A stretch of 64,000 nucleotides of DNA, taken from positions 1 to 64,000 of the forward strand of contig NZ_JAKGCU010000009.1 of the NCBI RefSeq assembly GCF_021556435.1. The letters run 5' to 3'. The translations under genes and the position numbers were made by a program. The stretch is from Gordonia tangerina (lineage in GTDB: Bacteria > Actinomycetota > Actinomycetes > Mycobacteriales > Mycobacteriaceae). This document shows positions 18,123 to 29,349 of this stretch, piece after piece. The notes below the pieces were generated by a model. The model saw nothing but the letters and a program-made list of their open reading frames with translations, was not told the origin of the DNA and ran no database searches. Each line of letters opens with the position of its first letter. Position 1 is the stretch's first letter.

Positions 18123-19754
18123 TCACGACTTGCGGACCGTGATCTGCTCGTGTTCGACGTTCTCCGAGTCCATCGCCTTGGCCTCGGCCTCGTTCACGAC
18201 CCGCTTGCCGTCGTGGGTGAGGTAGCTGTTCTTGAACTTGTTGGTCTCGTCGACCAGCGCCTCGGCCTGATCGTCGGAGAGAGCCTTGCCGCCTGCGATC
18301 GAGTCGTAGACGCCCTTGGCCTCATGGTGCAGGTGGCTGAGCAGCTGCGTCTCAAAGTTACGCACGTCGTCGACGGGCACCGAGTCGTAGTGGCCTTCAC
18401 CGCAGAGGTAGATCGAGACGATCTCGTCCTCCACCGAGAAGGGGCTGTACTGGTCCTGCTTGAGCATCTCGACCCAGCGCGCACCGCGCTCGAGCTGCGC
18501 CTTCGATGCGTCGTCGAGGTCGGAGGCGAAGGCCGAGAAGGCTTCGAGCTCGCGGAACTGTGCCAGTTCCAGACGCAGCGAACCGGAGACCTTCTTCAGT
18601 CCCTTGGTCTGTGCGGCACCACCCACGCGCGACACCGACGTACCGACGTTGATTGCCGGGCGAACACCCTTGTTGAACAGGTCCGACTCCAAGAAGACCT
18701 GGCCGTCGGTGATCGAGATGACGTTGGTCGGGATGAACGCCGAGACGTCGTTGGCCTTGGTCTCGATGATCGGCAGACCGGTCATCGATCCGCCACCCAT
18801 CTCGTCGGAGAGCTTCGCGCAACGCTCCAGCAGACGGGAGTGCAGGTAGAAGACGTCACCCGGGTAGGCCTCGCGGCCCGGCGGGCGGCGCAGCAGCAGC
18901 GAGATGGCACGGTAGGCCTCGGCCTGCTTGGTCAGGTCGTCGAACACGATCAGGACATGCTTGCCCTGGAACATCCAGTGCTGCCCGATGGCCGAACCCG
19001 TGTACGGAGCGAGCCACTTGAAGCCCGCGGAGTCCGACGCCGGGGCGGCAACGATGGTGGTGTACTCCATGGCGCCGGCCTCTTCCAGCGCGGTCTTGAC
19101 GCCGGCGATGGTCGAACCCTTCTGGCCGATCGCGACGTAGATGCAGCGCACCTGCTTGTCGGGGTCGCCGGAGTCCCAGTTGGCCTTCTGGTTGAGGATC
19201 GCGTCGATGCAGACCGCGGTCTTACCGGTCTTGCGGTCGCCGATGACCAGCTGACGCTGCCCGCGGCCGATGGCGGTCATGGCGTCGATGGCCTTGATGC
19301 CAGTGGCCAGGGACTCCTCGACGGGCTGGCGCTCGAGCACAGAGGCCGCCTGGAGTTCGAGCACGCGCTGCTCGTCGGCCTCGATGTCACCGAGGCCGTC
19401 GATCGGGGCGCCGAGCGGGTCGACGACGCGCCCGAGGAACTTGTCGCCGACGGGCACCGAGAGCACCTCGCCGGTACGGCTGACCTGCTGGCCTTCTTCG
19501 AGTGACTCGTAGTCACCGAGGATGACCGCACCGATCTCGTCCTCGTCGAGGTTCAGGGCCACGCCGAGCACGCCACCCTCGAACTGCAACAGCTCGTTGG
19601 CCATCGCGCCGGGCAGGCCGCTCACGTGAGCGATGCCGTCCGAGGTGTCGGTGACGATGCCCACCTCGTCACGGGAGGCATCGGCTTCGAACGACGAGAC
19701 ATACTGCTCGATCGCTCCCTTGATTTCGTCTGGTGAGATCGTCAACTCCGCCAT
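18123..19754 (-). CDS. atpA: ATP synthase alpha subunit
   Basis: 543 residues. It has the alpha-type Walker [53 protein letters not shown] as key block, and the Arg-finger region [14 protein letters not shown]-like (here [11 protein letters not shown]). The C-terminus has an extension of about 30 residues ending in [13 protein letters not shown], like the mycobacterial alpha C-terminal extension, which is known to restrain ATP hydrolysis. Confidence 0.98.
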   Translation of the reverse strand: MAELTISPDEIKGAIEQYVSSFEADASRDEVGIVTDTSDGIAHVSGLPGAMANELLQFEGGVLGVALNLDEDEIGAVILGDYESLEEGQQVSRTGEVLSVPVGDKFLGRVVDPLGAPIDGLGDIEADEQRVLELQAASVLERQPVEESLATGIKAIDAMTAIGRGQRQLVIGDRKTGKTAVCIDAILNQKANWDSGDPDKQVRCIYVAIGQKGSTIAGVKTALEEAGAMEYTTIVAAPASDSAGFKWLAPYTGSAIGQHWMFQGKHVLIVFDDLTKQAEAYRAISLLLRRPPGREAYPGDVFYLHSRLLERCAKLSDEMGGGSMTGLPIIETKANDVSAFIPTNVISITDGQVFLESDLFNKGVRPAINVGTSVSRVGGAAQTKGLKKVSGSLRLELAQFRELEAFSAFASDLDDASKAQLERGARWVEMLKQDQYSPFSVEDEIVSIYLCGEGHYDSVPVDDVRNFETQLLSHLHHEAKGVYDSIAGGKALSDDQAEALVDETNKFKNSYLTHDGKRVVNEAEAKAMDSENVEHEQITVRKS

Positions 19755-19821
19755 GGGTTTTCGTCTTTCTTGCTCAGTCCGGCTGGTGGTTTGTCAGTTG
19801 CTGGGTTGGGTTCGGTGCAGG

Positions 19822-21171
19822 TCAGCGCGGCAGGCTCTCGGCCGCCTTCGCCAACCGGGTCGCGACATCGGCGTCGATCACCTCATCGCCGACACCGATC
19901 CGCAGGCCGCCGATGATCTCCGGATCTATCTCGGTCTGCACCGAGATGGTCCGCCGGTAGATCTTGCCGAGCACGGTCGACAGACGCGCGGTCTGTGCGT
20001 CCGACAGCCGGGTCGCGGACACCACGTGCGCCACCGATTCGCCGCGACGGGCCGCGGCCAGTTCGGCCAGGTGATCGACGGCAACCTCGGAGGGCTGACC
20101 GTGCAGCAGCACGATCAGATGCGACAGCAGATACCAGGTGTGCGACCCGACCTTCTCGCCCACCAGCGAACGCAGCAGTTCGACGCGACGCGCACCGTCG
20201 TGGGTGTGATCGGACAACAACGACGCCAACTGTGGGTTCTGGTCGAGCAGCCGTCCGACGGCGAACAGTTCGGTCTCGACCTGCTCGATCGATCCGTCAC
20301 GCTCCGCCGCGGTCAGGACGACCAGTGCGTTCTGTCGGCGTAAGGCCGCGGTGAGGTCTGCCGCGGTCGACCACCGCTGTTTGACGGCGGCAACCAGGAT
20401 GTCCACGACGATCTGCGACACCTTGCCGCCGAACAGGTTCTGCACAAGGGCGACCTGCCCGTCGACGTTGTCCTCGTCCTCGGTGAGCCGCTTGCGCAGC
20501 ACCGGGTTGCCGTCGATGACCCGGATCACCTCGGTCAGCTCGGTGGCCGCCGTCGTGAGCGCCGCGGAGTCGAGTGACTGCGAAGCCGAGTCGAACTCGG
20601 CGGCCACGGCGAGCGCAGCGTCACGGCTCGACGCCCGCATCGAATGCAACCCGATCAGATCCGCGGTGTGCGGGACCTGCGTGGACGGTCCGCCGGCCGC
20701 CATCGCCTCGAGCTCGTCGATGACCCGATCGATGCTGTCGGACTGGGCACCCGGGTCGGCGAGATGATCTCGGACCAACTTGCCGGCCCCGTCCACGGCG
20801 GTCAGGCCGAGGTCGCTGCGCAGCTCGCGGATCAGATTCGACCGGTTGAGAGCCACCTGGGCCTTACCGTGTTCACTGATCCGCTTGACCTCGGAGTCGA
20901 CCTGCGCGGAGAAGTCCTCGGCGATGCCCTTGGCATCGGTGAGCGCGTTCTCGTGCATCTCCTTGGCCTCGGCCTTCGCCTCGGCGAGGGCACGTTCGTG
21001 TGCGGCCTGGGCGTCGGCCACGCGCTCCTCGGCAGCTGCGCTGTCGACGACCTGCTGGTTGATCGCCTCCTTCTGCGCCTCCACCATTCGCGACAGCGGC
21101 GGCCGCACGTACTTCCAGAACAGGAAGCCGATGAGCGCGAAACCGATCAGGTTTCCAATGACGATGTCCAC
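19822..21171 (-). CDS. atpFH: ATP synthase fused b/delta subunit
   Basis: 449 residues. The N-terminal 20 residues form a membrane helix (MDIVIGNLIGFALIGFLFWKY with GTG start), followed by a long b-type coiled coil (about 25-170) and a delta domain (about 180-445). This b-delta fusion is the mycobacterial arrangement: it forms part of the peripheral stalk together with the separate b subunit. The start codon follows the atpF stop codon directly (TAAGTG), so the two are coupled. Confidence 0.96.
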   Translation of the reverse strand: MDIVIGNLIGFALIGFLFWKYVRPPLSRMVEAQKEAINQQVVDSAAAEERVADAQAAHERALAEAKAEAKEMHENALTDAKGIAEDFSAQVDSEVKRISEHGKAQVALNRSNLIRELRSDLGLTAVDGAGKLVRDHLADPGAQSDSIDRVIDELEAMAAGGPSTQVPHTADLIGLHSMRASSRDAALAVAAEFDSASQSLDSAALTTAATELTEVIRVIDGNPVLRKRLTEDEDNVDGQVALVQNLFGGKVSQIVVDILVAAVKQRWSTAADLTAALRRQNALVVLTAAERDGSIEQVETELFAVGRLLDQNPQLASLLSDHTHDGARRVELLRSLVGEKVGSHTWYLLSHLIVLLHGQPSEVAVDHLAELAAARRGESVAHVVSATRLSDAQTARLSTVLGKIYRRTISVQTEIDPEIIGGLRIGVGDEVIDADVATRLAKAAESLPR

Positions 21172-21663
21172 TTACTTCACCGTTCCTGTCGACTCGGGTG
21201 CCGCGGCAGCGGACGGCGCCACCTCGGTGCCCAGCACGCGGCTGGCGAGTACCGCCGAGAGACGGTCGACCTCGGCGCGTGCCGTCGCGGCCGCGTCGTC
21301 GCCGTCCGCCTTCAATTGCGCGACGCTGTCGGCCAGCACCGAATCCGCTTCCGCGGTGGCACGTTTCTTGGCCTCCGACAACTGCTCATTGCCGTCGGCA
21401 CGGGCCTTGTCCCGAATACCGGTGGCATCGCCCCGGGCGTCCTTGAGCGCTGCCCGGTATTCGGTCTCGGCGTCTGAGTAGCTCGCCGCAGCCGCCCGGT
21501 TGTCCTCAACGGTCTTGGCGACCCTGGCATCACGTTCGTCGAGCACCTTGAGGATTGGCGGCACGACCATCGTCCGGATGATGAGGAAGACGATGACGAA
21601 GATCAGCAGACACACGAAGAATGTGCCATTGGGGATGAGGAAGTTCTCTGCGGCGAGATTCAT
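21172..21663 (-). CDS. atpF: ATP synthase b subunit
   Basis: 163 residues with one N-terminal membrane helix (about 13-35, FFVCLLIFVIVFLIIRTMVV) and an Ala/Glu/Arg-rich coiled coil. It pairs with the b part of the fused subunit in the peripheral stalk. Length and position (after atpE, abutting the fusion gene) agree with the mycobacterial operon. Confidence 0.95.
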   Translation of the reverse strand: MNLAAENFLIPNGTFFVCLLIFVIVFLIIRTMVVPPILKVLDERDARVAKTVEDNRAAAASYSDAETEYRAALKDARGDATGIRDKARADGNEQLSEAKKRATAEADSVLADSVAQLKADGDDAAATARAEVDRLSAVLASRVLGTEVAPSAAAAPESTGTVK

Positions 21664-21713
21664 GGTGCGGATATTCCCTTTGATCCTTGGAGGATCTGGT
21701 CGTCAGACCGAGA

Positions 21714-22829
<1,116 letters not shown>

Positions 22830-22833
<4 letters not shown>

Positions 22834-23243
22834 AGCTGCTTACGCAGTCCTTTCATCACCGGAATCACCGTGTTGAGCACCAGAACGACCTGGCCGATGG
22901 CGAGTCCGAACATCGCGCCCAGCCCATCGGGCCGGACCAGGAAAGCCGCCACCAGAGCGAGGACGGTGATGGCCCCGAGGCGAACGGCTGAGTTGACGGC
23001 AAGAGCTTGCTTGCGAGGGTGTTCTTGCGCGGCCACGACCTCGACCGCTCGCCGGACCAGGATCGCGTTCACGAAGATCGCGACCGTTCCGGCGACGAAG
23101 AAGACCGCGAACCATGTGTGCCCGACGGCGATGCTGATGCCGATGACGACGGCGACGACGACCGCGGCGATGATCGCCGGGCGACGCAAACCGGTCGGCG
23201 CGGCGGGGTAATACGACGTCGAGTCAGGGGCTGCTGTGCTCAT
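22830..23243 (-). CDS. AtpI-like membrane protein, first gene of the atp operon
   Basis: 137 residues from the ATG with GAGGAGAGG just upstream; the longer frame runs into the promoter region. Four hydrophobic segments (for example [18 protein letters not shown] and [19 protein letters not shown]). It corresponds to the Rv1303-type gene found before atpB in mycobacteria, an AtpI-like protein probably helping c-ring assembly or Mg2+ handling; the exact job is not known. Confidence 0.82.
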
Positions 23244-23476
23244 TCGCCTCTCCTCAACTCCTCCCCGCCCGTGGGCACGGGTCAACGCGCGTGCGATCGG
23301 CGACCCTCGTCACCGGACGTAAGCTCACGGTTTTCTGTGACACTACCAACACCGGCGCCCGTGCCCACCGGGGGGTATGCACGGTCCGGAGCAGGGGTCG
23401 GCCGATGCGGGCGGCGAACACGCCGGCACGTCGTCCGGAAATGGCGCGCCGCGTCGGCAACCACCTACTACAGGCG

Positions 23477-23482
23477 ATAGTA
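23477..23482 (-). promoter_or_regulatory. Candidate -10 element of the ATP synthase operon promoter
   Basis: TACTAT on the minus strand lies in an unusually AT-rich stretch (about 23465-23520) of the 290-bp gap between wecA and the AtpI-like gene. No good -35 is seen at 17 bp, so this is weak. If right, the transcript would have a leader of about 225 nt. Confidence 0.3.
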
Positions 23483-23533
23483 CATGCTTTTTACCAAAGC
23501 CTTACCTTGGGGTACTTCCTATCGCACCCGCGG

Positions 23534-24820
23534 TCAGGTTCGCGGCGTGACCGGACCGTCGGCCCCGGCACGCTCGGCATGACCACGCGTCCGGATCTCG
23601 GCGTACCGGCGATGCAGCCGTGGCGCCATGGTCGCCAGCAACGCGACGATCAGTCCTGCGCCGAACATCGGCGCGACAACCGATATCGGGAACAGCGTAC
23701 TGGCCGCGGCGGAAAACGCCAGCACACCGACCCAGAGGTAGATGATCAGCGCAACCCGGCGCTGCGAATGTCCTAGTTCGAGCAGTCGATGGTGCAGATG
23801 CATCTTGTCGGGTGTGTAGAAGCCCACCCCGGCACGCGTGCGGCGTACCACCGCCATCAGCATGTCGAGCATCGGTACGAACACGACGGCTGCGACCAGG
23901 ATCAACGGCGAGAGCAGAGTGAACACGTCGGCCGGTCCGTAGGCGTTCATCGCGATGCGGCCCGACGCGCTGGTCGATGCCGCCGCGAGCATCAACCCGA
24001 TGAGCATCGCCCCTGAATCGCCCATGAAGATTCGTGCCGGCGAGAAGTTGTGCGGCAGGAAGCCCAGGCACGCACCGGCCAGGACCGTCGAGATCAGTGC
24101 GGGCGGATAATAGCTGACATCGCCGCCCTGATCGTTGAGCAGTCCGAGGGAGAACATGGCGATGGCCGACGCGGCGATGAGTCCGAGGCCGGCTGCCAAG
24201 CCGTCCAGACCGTCGATGAAGTTGACCGCGTTGATGGTCGCGACCGTGATGGCGACGGTGAGCAGGCCGGCCTGCAGCGGGTCGAGGACCACTGTGCCGA
24301 TGTCGGCGAACGGGACGTAGAGCAGATACCAACTGACGCCCATGATCACGAGTACGCCGGCCGCGGTGAGTTGGCCCGCGAATTTCGTGAGGGCGTCGAG
24401 GCCCCACCGGTCGTCGATGACACCGACCACCACGATCACCGTGCCGGAGACGATCACCGCGCTCATATCACTGGTGTAGGCGAAGCCACGCGTGAGTGCG
24501 GGAAGATTGGCGGCCAACGCGATGGCCGCCACGACTCCGGCGAACATCCCGAGTCCACCTAGCCGCGGCGTGGGAATGACGTGGACATCGCGGACCCGCG
24601 GCACCGCGACGGCGCCGACGCGGATCGCGAACACCCGCACCAACGAGGTCAACAGGTAGGTGACCGCGGCGGCCGTCAACGCGACGAGCGCCAGCTCACG
24701 CAACGGCACACCGGCACCACCGGTGTCGACCACCGACGAAGCCATCACCTGGACGCCGACCCCCGGGGCGCCCGGCGACAGTCCGGGGAGGCCGGCGACG
24801 GTATCGAACACCGTCTTCAC
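23534..24820 (-). CDS. wecA: Decaprenyl-phosphate GlcNAc-1-phosphate transferase (WecA/Rfe family)
   Basis: 428 residues with about 11 membrane segments. Catalytic motifs of the MraY/WecA superfamily are present: VVGVIDDRWGLD, NAVNFIDGLDGLAAG, FSPARIFMGDSGAMLIG and the HxH loop PDKMHLHHRLLELGHS. The mycobacterial homologue makes the lipid-linked GlcNAc-P that starts the arabinogalactan linker. The first 25 residues vary; a second ATG at codon 26 (24745) is a possible start. It follows the SHMT-like gene with the start codon almost touching its stop, and precedes the atp operon as in mycobacteria. Confidence 0.93.
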   Translation of the reverse strand: MKTVFDTVAGLPGLSPGAPGVGVQVMASSVVDTGGAGVPLRELALVALTAAAVTYLLTSLVRVFAIRVGAVAVPRVRDVHVIPTPRLGGLGMFAGVVAAIALAANLPALTRGFAYTSDMSAVIVSGTVIVVVGVIDDRWGLDALTKFAGQLTAAGVLVIMGVSWYLLYVPFADIGTVVLDPLQAGLLTVAITVATINAVNFIDGLDGLAAGLGLIAASAIAMFSLGLLNDQGGDVSYYPPALISTVLAGACLGFLPHNFSPARIFMGDSGAMLIGLMLAAASTSASGRIAMNAYGPADVFTLLSPLILVAAVVFVPMLDMLMAVVRRTRAGVGFYTPDKMHLHHRLLELGHSQRRVALIIYLWVGVLAFSAAASTLFPISVVAPMFGAGLIVALLATMAPRLHRRYAEIRTRGHAERAGADGPVTPRT

Positions 24821-24821
24821 G

Positions 24822-26039
24822 CTACCCGCCGAGCCGGAGCTGGATTTCGTGGCGGATGTCGGCGTGTTGGGTGGCCCCGACGTCCACCGCGAGTGCGCGT
24901 GTCATCCAGTCGGCCACGTCGCCCATCGCATCGGGTCCGAGGCCCGCGAGTACGGCGCACGGCGTCCCGAACCTGATCGCGGACCCCTCGGTCACGGGCC
25001 GGCTGTCGAATGGCAGGACCGCCCGGTCCACCACGATCCCGGCCGAGGCCAGTCTGCGTTGGGCCTCGATGCCAGTGAGTCCCCGTTCCGACACGTCGAC
25101 AACGGCGAGATGCAGGTCAGTGCCGCCGCTGACGACGCGCAGTCCCGCGGCGGTCAGTGCCTCGCCGAGTCGCTGCGCGGAGGTCACCGTCGCCGCGGCG
25201 TACTGCGCGAAGCCCTCGCCGCCCGACTCGCGCAGACACACCGCCTTCGCGGCGATCGAGTTCATCGAGGGACCTCCCTGCACGAACGGATGCACCGCCT
25301 TCTGCAGGACCGCACGGTGCTCGTCCCGGGCGAGGATCATGCCGCCCCGGGGGCCCTGCAGCACCTTGTGCGTCGACAGGGTCACGACGTCGGCGTGTGG
25401 TAGCGGAGAATCCACGACCCCGCCGGCGACCAGACCCGCCAGATGCGCGGCGTCCACCCACAGGATCGCCTCGGCCTCGTCGGCGATGGTGCGCAGCAGG
25501 GCAAAATCGAACGACCGCGAGTGCGAGGAAGCGCCGGCGACGATGATCCGCGGTCGGTGCAGCAGCGCGAGGTCACGCAATTCGGTGTAGTCGATCCGTT
25601 CGTCGGAGCGCCGCACACCGTAGTGGATCGGCGCGAACCAGCGACCAGAGAAGTTGGCCCGGGACCCGTGCGTCTGATGACCACCGTGGCGCAACCCGAG
25701 TGCCAGAATCGGATCGCCCGGCTGCGCGAAGGCGGCGTACACCGACAGTCCGGCAATACTCCCCGACAGCGGCTGGACGTTGACGTAGTCGGCTCCGAAC
25801 AGTGCTGCTGCGCGTTCGATGGCGAGGTTCTCCACCTCATCGGCGACCGAACACCCGCCGTGATACCGCGCGCCCGGGTACCCCTCGGCATACTTGGCGC
25901 CGAGGTCGGAGGTGAGCGCCGCGCGCACCGCGGGACTCGCCGGCGTCTCCCCGGCGAGCAGCTGCAGCGTCGAATCGCGACGCCGGGTCTCACGTTCCAG
26001 CAGATCCGCGACCTGCGGATCGGAGAGCGAACCCGCCAT
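24822..26039 (-). CDS. Serine hydroxymethyltransferase-like PLP enzyme
   Basis: 405 residues, fold type I PLP enzyme. The PLP Lys lies in VVTLSTHKVLQGPRGG (family usually STTHKT); AAHLAGLVAGG carries the Asp/His that stack on PLP, and KYAEGYPGARYHGGCSVADEVE the substrate site. SHMT proper converts serine and tetrahydrofolate to glycine and methylene-THF. The sequence is shorter and more divergent than a housekeeping GlyA, so it could be a paralogue with other beta-hydroxy amino acid substrates. It is inserted between sua5 and wecA, a spot where mycobacteria have no such gene, and lies 3 bp after sua5. Confidence 0.8.
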   Translation of the reverse strand: MAGSLSDPQVADLLERETRRRDSTLQLLAGETPASPAVRAALTSDLGAKYAEGYPGARYHGGCSVADEVENLAIERAAALFGADYVNVQPLSGSIAGLSVYAAFAQPGDPILALGLRHGGHQTHGSRANFSGRWFAPIHYGVRRSDERIDYTELRDLALLHRPRIIVAGASSHSRSFDFALLRTIADEAEAILWVDAAHLAGLVAGGVVDSPLPHADVVTLSTHKVLQGPRGGMILARDEHRAVLQKAVHPFVQGGPSMNSIAAKAVCLRESGGEGFAQYAAATVTSAQRLGEALTAAGLRVVSGGTDLHLAVVDVSERGLTGIEAQRRLASAGIVVDRAVLPFDSRPVTEGSAIRFGTPCAVLAGLGPDAMGDVADWMTRALAVDVGATQHADIRHEIQLRLGG

Positions 26040-26042
26040 GGA

Positions 26043-26699
26043 TCAGTGCGCGGTCAGCACATCGGCGTCGAGGTCGAGCACCTCGGCGATGGCCTGCGTG
26101 GGCACTGCACCCTCCCGCAGAATCCGCGGGGTGGCGCCGGAAAGGTCGACGATGGTCGATGCCTGCGCCGCGGCCGCCGGCCCGCCGTCGAGGTAGATCG
26201 AGACGGCCTCGCCGAGTTGCTCGCGCGCCTCGTCGGCCGTGGTGGCCGGTGAACGCCCGGAGACGTTGGCACTCGAAACGGCCATCGGGCCGACCTCGCG
26301 GAGCAGGTCGATCGCCACCGGATGCAGCGGCATCCGGAGCATCACCGTGCCGTCGGTGTCACCGAGGTCCCAGGCCAGCGACGGCGCCTGCGCCACCACC
26401 AGACTCAGGCCACCCGGCCAGAATGCCTCCACGAGGTCACGCGCGGCGGTCGACACCGACAGCACCAGGCCGTCGATCGTGTGCCACGATCCGACCAGAA
26501 CCGGGACCGGCATGTCGCGCCCACGCCCCTTGGCAGCCAGCAGCGACGCGACCGCGTCGGAGTCGAATGCATCGCAACCGATCCCGTAAAGGGTGTCGGT
26601 CGGCAGCACCACCAGCCGACCGGCTTTCGCCGCGCCGACGGCCGCGCGGATGCCCGCCGCCCTGGTGTCCGGTTCACCGCAATCGAATACCGTGCTCAC
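26043..26699 (-). CDS. L-threonylcarbamoyladenylate synthase (Sua5/YrdC)
   Basis: 218 residues. KAGRLVVLPTDTLYGIGCDAFD and KGRGRDMPVPVLV (with KxR motif) are typical YrdC elements, and SSANVSGRSPATTADEA ends the domain. It makes the threonylcarbamoyl-AMP used for t6A37 modification of ANN-decoding tRNAs. No C-terminal Sua5 extension is present. It overlaps prmC by 4 bp and is part of the prfA-prmC-sua5 translation cluster. Confidence 0.93.
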   Translation of the reverse strand: MSTVFDCGEPDTRAAGIRAAVGAAKAGRLVVLPTDTLYGIGCDAFDSDAVASLLAAKGRGRDMPVPVLVGSWHTIDGLVLSVSTAARDLVEAFWPGGLSLVVAQAPSLAWDLGDTDGTVMLRMPLHPVAIDLLREVGPMAVSSANVSGRSPATTADEAREQLGEAVSIYLDGGPAAAAQASTIVDLSGATPRILREGAVPTQAIAEVLDLDADVLTAH

Positions 26700-27625
26700 C
26701 CGGCCATCTTCCCACGGGCCTGCGGGGTGCGACCGTCGGCCCGCCGTCCCGTCGCGAAGCGCAGACGACCGGCGAGGTCGGCATGTGCGCGCACATCGAC
26801 GAACTGCCCGGTCGACTCCAGCGCGGTCAGCACCGACACCGATGTGGTGTCGTCATGCTCGATCCCGACATATCCGCCGGGTCGCAGCAGATCGGCAACG
26901 ATCGGCACCATCGGTTCGATCACCGTCATGCCGTCGGGTCCGGCGAAGACCGCCTCGGGTGGATCGTGGGCCACCTCCGGCGCGATCGTGTGACCGTCCG
27001 GCACATAGGGCGGATTGGCCACCACGACGTCGACGCCGGCCGGGGCGATGAGCTCGAGCATCTGTTCGGCATCTGTGACATCGGCGCAGCACACCGAGAT
27101 CCGCGCGGCGATGTCGGCGGCGGCCGCATCGACGTTGCGCCGCAACCAGTGCAGCGCGCGTGGCGAATACTCGACGGCGGTCACCCGCACACTCGGCACC
27201 AGCGTCGCCACCGCGATCGCCAGCGCACCGCTACCGCTGCACAGGTCCACCAGTTGCGTCCCGGCGGTGTCCGCCAGCGCGCGGGCCGCCCAATCGGCCA
27301 GGAACTCGGTTTCTGGCCGCGGAGTGAAGACGCCCGGCCCCACGGAGAGATCGACAGGCCCGAAGGCTGCAGTACCAGTGATGTGCTGCAACGGGATTCG
27401 CTCCGCGCGCTGCGCAACGGCGTGGTGGAATCGGGCCCGGGCGTTGTCGGACACGGCATCGACGAGCAGCAGGCGCCCGCGGTCACACCCCAGTGCATCG
27501 CACAGCAACCACTCGGCGTCGGCGCGGGGGCTGTCCACCCCGGCTTCGGCCAGACGCTGTGCCGCCCATCGGAGTTCGGCCGCCACCGGGCGAGCGCCGA
27601 CCGACCCGCCATCCGGTTGACTCAT
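26696..27625 (-). CDS. prmC: Peptide chain release factor N5-glutamine methyltransferase (PrmC/HemK)
   Basis: 309 residues. The N-terminal helical domain is followed by the SAM-binding motif QLVDLCSGSGALAIAVA and the catalytic VVANPPYVPDG, the NPPY signature. Upstream TPRPETEFLADW is also diagnostic. It methylates the Gln of the GGQ motif of release factors. It starts 4 bp after prfA, whose product is its substrate. The C-terminus has a basic tail after residue 290. Confidence 0.95.
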   Translation of the reverse strand: MSQPDGGSVGARPVAAELRWAAQRLAEAGVDSPRADAEWLLCDALGCDRGRLLLVDAVSDNARARFHHAVAQRAERIPLQHITGTAAFGPVDLSVGPGVFTPRPETEFLADWAARALADTAGTQLVDLCSGSGALAIAVATLVPSVRVTAVEYSPRALHWLRRNVDAAAADIAARISVCCADVTDAEQMLELIAPAGVDVVVANPPYVPDGHTIAPEVAHDPPEAVFAGPDGMTVIEPMVPIVADLLRPGGYVGIEHDDTTSVSVLTALESTGQFVDVRAHADLAGRLRFATGRRADGRTPQARGKMAG

Positions 27626-27629
27626 CGAC

Positions 27630-28706
27630 TCACTCGGCCTCGAGTCGCGCCTGACGGTCGGCGGCGATCAGCGCATCGAGCAACGCATCCATGTCGCCTC
27701 CGAGCACCGCATCGAGATTGTTGGCCTTGTAACCGATCCGGTGATCGGAGATGCGGTTCTCCGGAAAGTTGTAGGTGCGGATGCGCTCGGAACGGTCCAC
27801 CGTCCGGATCTGCGCGGCGCGTCCCTCGGCTGCGGCGGCCTCGGCCTCCTCTTCGGCGGCGAGCTGCAGCCGAGCAGCGAGCACCTGCATCGCACGCGCC
27901 TTGTTCTGCAGCTGGGATCGCTCGTTCTGACAGGTCACCACGATGCCGGTCGGCAGATGGGTGAGCCGGACCGCGGAGTCGGTGGTGTTGACGCCCTGGC
28001 CGCCTTTACCCGAAGACCGGTAGACGTCGACGCGCAGATCGTTCTCGTCGATCTGGACCTGTTCGACCTCTTCGGGCTCAGGGTAGATGAGCACACCTGC
28101 GGCCGAGGTGTGGATTCGTCCCTGGGACTCGGTGACCGGGACCCGCTGGACGCGGTGCACGCCACCCTCGAACTTCAGACGAGACCAGACTCCGTCGCGC
28201 AGCTGCTCTTTGGCCTTGATGGAGATGGTCGCCTCTTTGTAACCACCCAGATCACTCTCGGTGACCCCGAGGACCTGTACCTTGTAGCCCCGTCGCTCGC
28301 AGTACTTGAGATACATCCGTGCCAGGTCGGAGGCGAACAGCGCCGACTCCTCACCACCTGCGCCCGACTTGATCTCGAGCACCACGTCGTCACCGTCATG
28401 CGGGTCGCGGGGGGCGAGCAGGTCGGTGAGCGTGGCGTCCAGCTCGGCGACGCTCGCCTCCAGCGCCGGCAGCTCCTCGGCGAAGGAGGCGTCGTCGGCG
28501 GCGAGTTCCCGCGCGGCGGTGAGGTCGTCGCGGGCCGCCTCGAGCCGACGATAGGTCGCCATGATCGGCGCGAGCTCGGCGAACCGTTTCCCGACCCGGC
28601 GGGCAGCGGTGGGATCGTCATGCAATGACGGGTCGGCGAGTTGCGCCTCCAGGCCCGCATGTTCGGCGAGGATGTCGTCGATCGCCGACGGACTCTGCGT
28701 GGTCAC
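27630..28706 (-). CDS. prfA: Peptide chain release factor 1
   Basis: 358 residues, standard length. The GGQ loop [22 protein letters not shown] enters the peptidyl-transferase centre; the codon-recognition region with the PxT motif ([12 protein letters not shown]) follows the domain-2 pattern of RF1 rather than RF2. It terminates at UAA and UAG. It lies downstream of rpmE and upstream of prmC. Confidence 0.97.
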   Translation of the reverse strand: MTTQSPSAIDDILAEHAGLEAQLADPSLHDDPTAARRVGKRFAELAPIMATYRRLEAARDDLTAARELAADDASFAEELPALEASVAELDATLTDLLAPRDPHDGDDVVLEIKSGAGGEESALFASDLARMYLKYCERRGYKVQVLGVTESDLGGYKEATISIKAKEQLRDGVWSRLKFEGGVHRVQRVPVTESQGRIHTSAAGVLIYPEPEEVEQVQIDENDLRVDVYRSSGKGGQGVNTTDSAVRLTHLPTGIVVTCQNERSQLQNKARAMQVLAARLQLAAEEEAEAAAAEGRAAQIRTVDRSERIRTYNFPENRISDHRIGYKANNLDAVLGGDMDALLDALIAADRQARLEAE

Positions 28707-28773
28707 GGGACCTCACTTCTCCCTGAGATCGAATCTGAATCGAGAAACGGCGACATCGATCGCCGAAATGACA

Positions 28774-28818
28774 ACGACGCCCACCCGGCGTGCATCGCAC
28801 GCGCGCGGTGGGCGTCGT
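28774..28818 (-). terminator. Hairpin after rpmE
   Basis: A perfect 12-bp stem ACGACGCCCACC/GGTGGGCGTCGT (28774-28785 with 28807-28818) lies 8 bp after the rpmE stop. It would terminate or attenuate transcription between rpmE and prfA. Confidence 0.7.
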
Positions 28819-28826
28819 CGGTACAG

Positions 28827-29054
28827 CTACTTGGCGTCGGCGTTCTTGGTCCGCTTGCCGTAGCGCTTCTCGAAGCGGGCAACACGGCCGCCGGTGTCGA
28901 GGATCTTCTGCTTACCGGTGTAGAACGGGTGGCACTGCGAGCAGACCTCGACGTTGATACGTCCGTTGTCCGCGGTGCTGCGGGTCTCGAAGGTGTTGCC
29001 GCAACCGCAGACGACTGTGGTCGTCGCGTACTCGGGATGGATTCCCTGCTTCAT
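28827..29054 (-). CDS. rpmE: 50S ribosomal protein L31 (zinc-binding form)
   Basis: 75 residues from MKQGIHPEY; the upstream extension of the open frame is not L31-like. The zinc ligands VCGCGNTF and [14 protein letters not shown] are complete, so this is the C+ form. The ribosome-binding region has AAAGGGA about 8 nt upstream of the ATG. In mycobacteria rpmE directly follows rho; here a reductase gene on the opposite strand separates them. Confidence 0.97.
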   Translation of the reverse strand: MKQGIHPEYATTTVVCGCGNTFETRSTADNGRINVEVCSQCHPFYTGKQKILDTGGRVARFEKRYGKRTKNADAK

Positions 29055-29272
29055 CTGGTTGTCCCTTTCTGTGGTCGCCGGGTCACCGTCGGGGATCGAC
29101 GGTGTGAACCGGAACCGGACTCGACCGCTCAGTATGCCACGCGGATCCCGCAGCGAAGAAATCCGTTCCGGACCCAACACCACTGCACGATCCACGCGGT
29201 CATCGCGCGATCCTTCGGCACCAACGCGACCCCCACCGCGTTCATTCCCGCACGCCATATGAACTACCGTGC

Positions 29273-29286
29273 TTAGGCATACCTAA
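29273..29286 (+). promoter_or_regulatory. Iron box (IdeR/DtxR-type operator), candidate
   Basis: TTAGGCATACCTAA matches the core of actinobacterial iron boxes (AGG...ACCTAA arms). Extended to 19 bp it agrees with the DtxR consensus at about 12 positions. It lies 64 bp upstream of the likely start of the flavin reductase gene, where a repressor would block the promoter. Repression under iron sufficiency is inferred. Confidence 0.6.
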
Positions 29287-29349
29287 CTCACGATGCCTTC
29301 CGGGCATCGCACACCGCCCGCGACGAACGGGCCAACCCGCGAGGATCCC

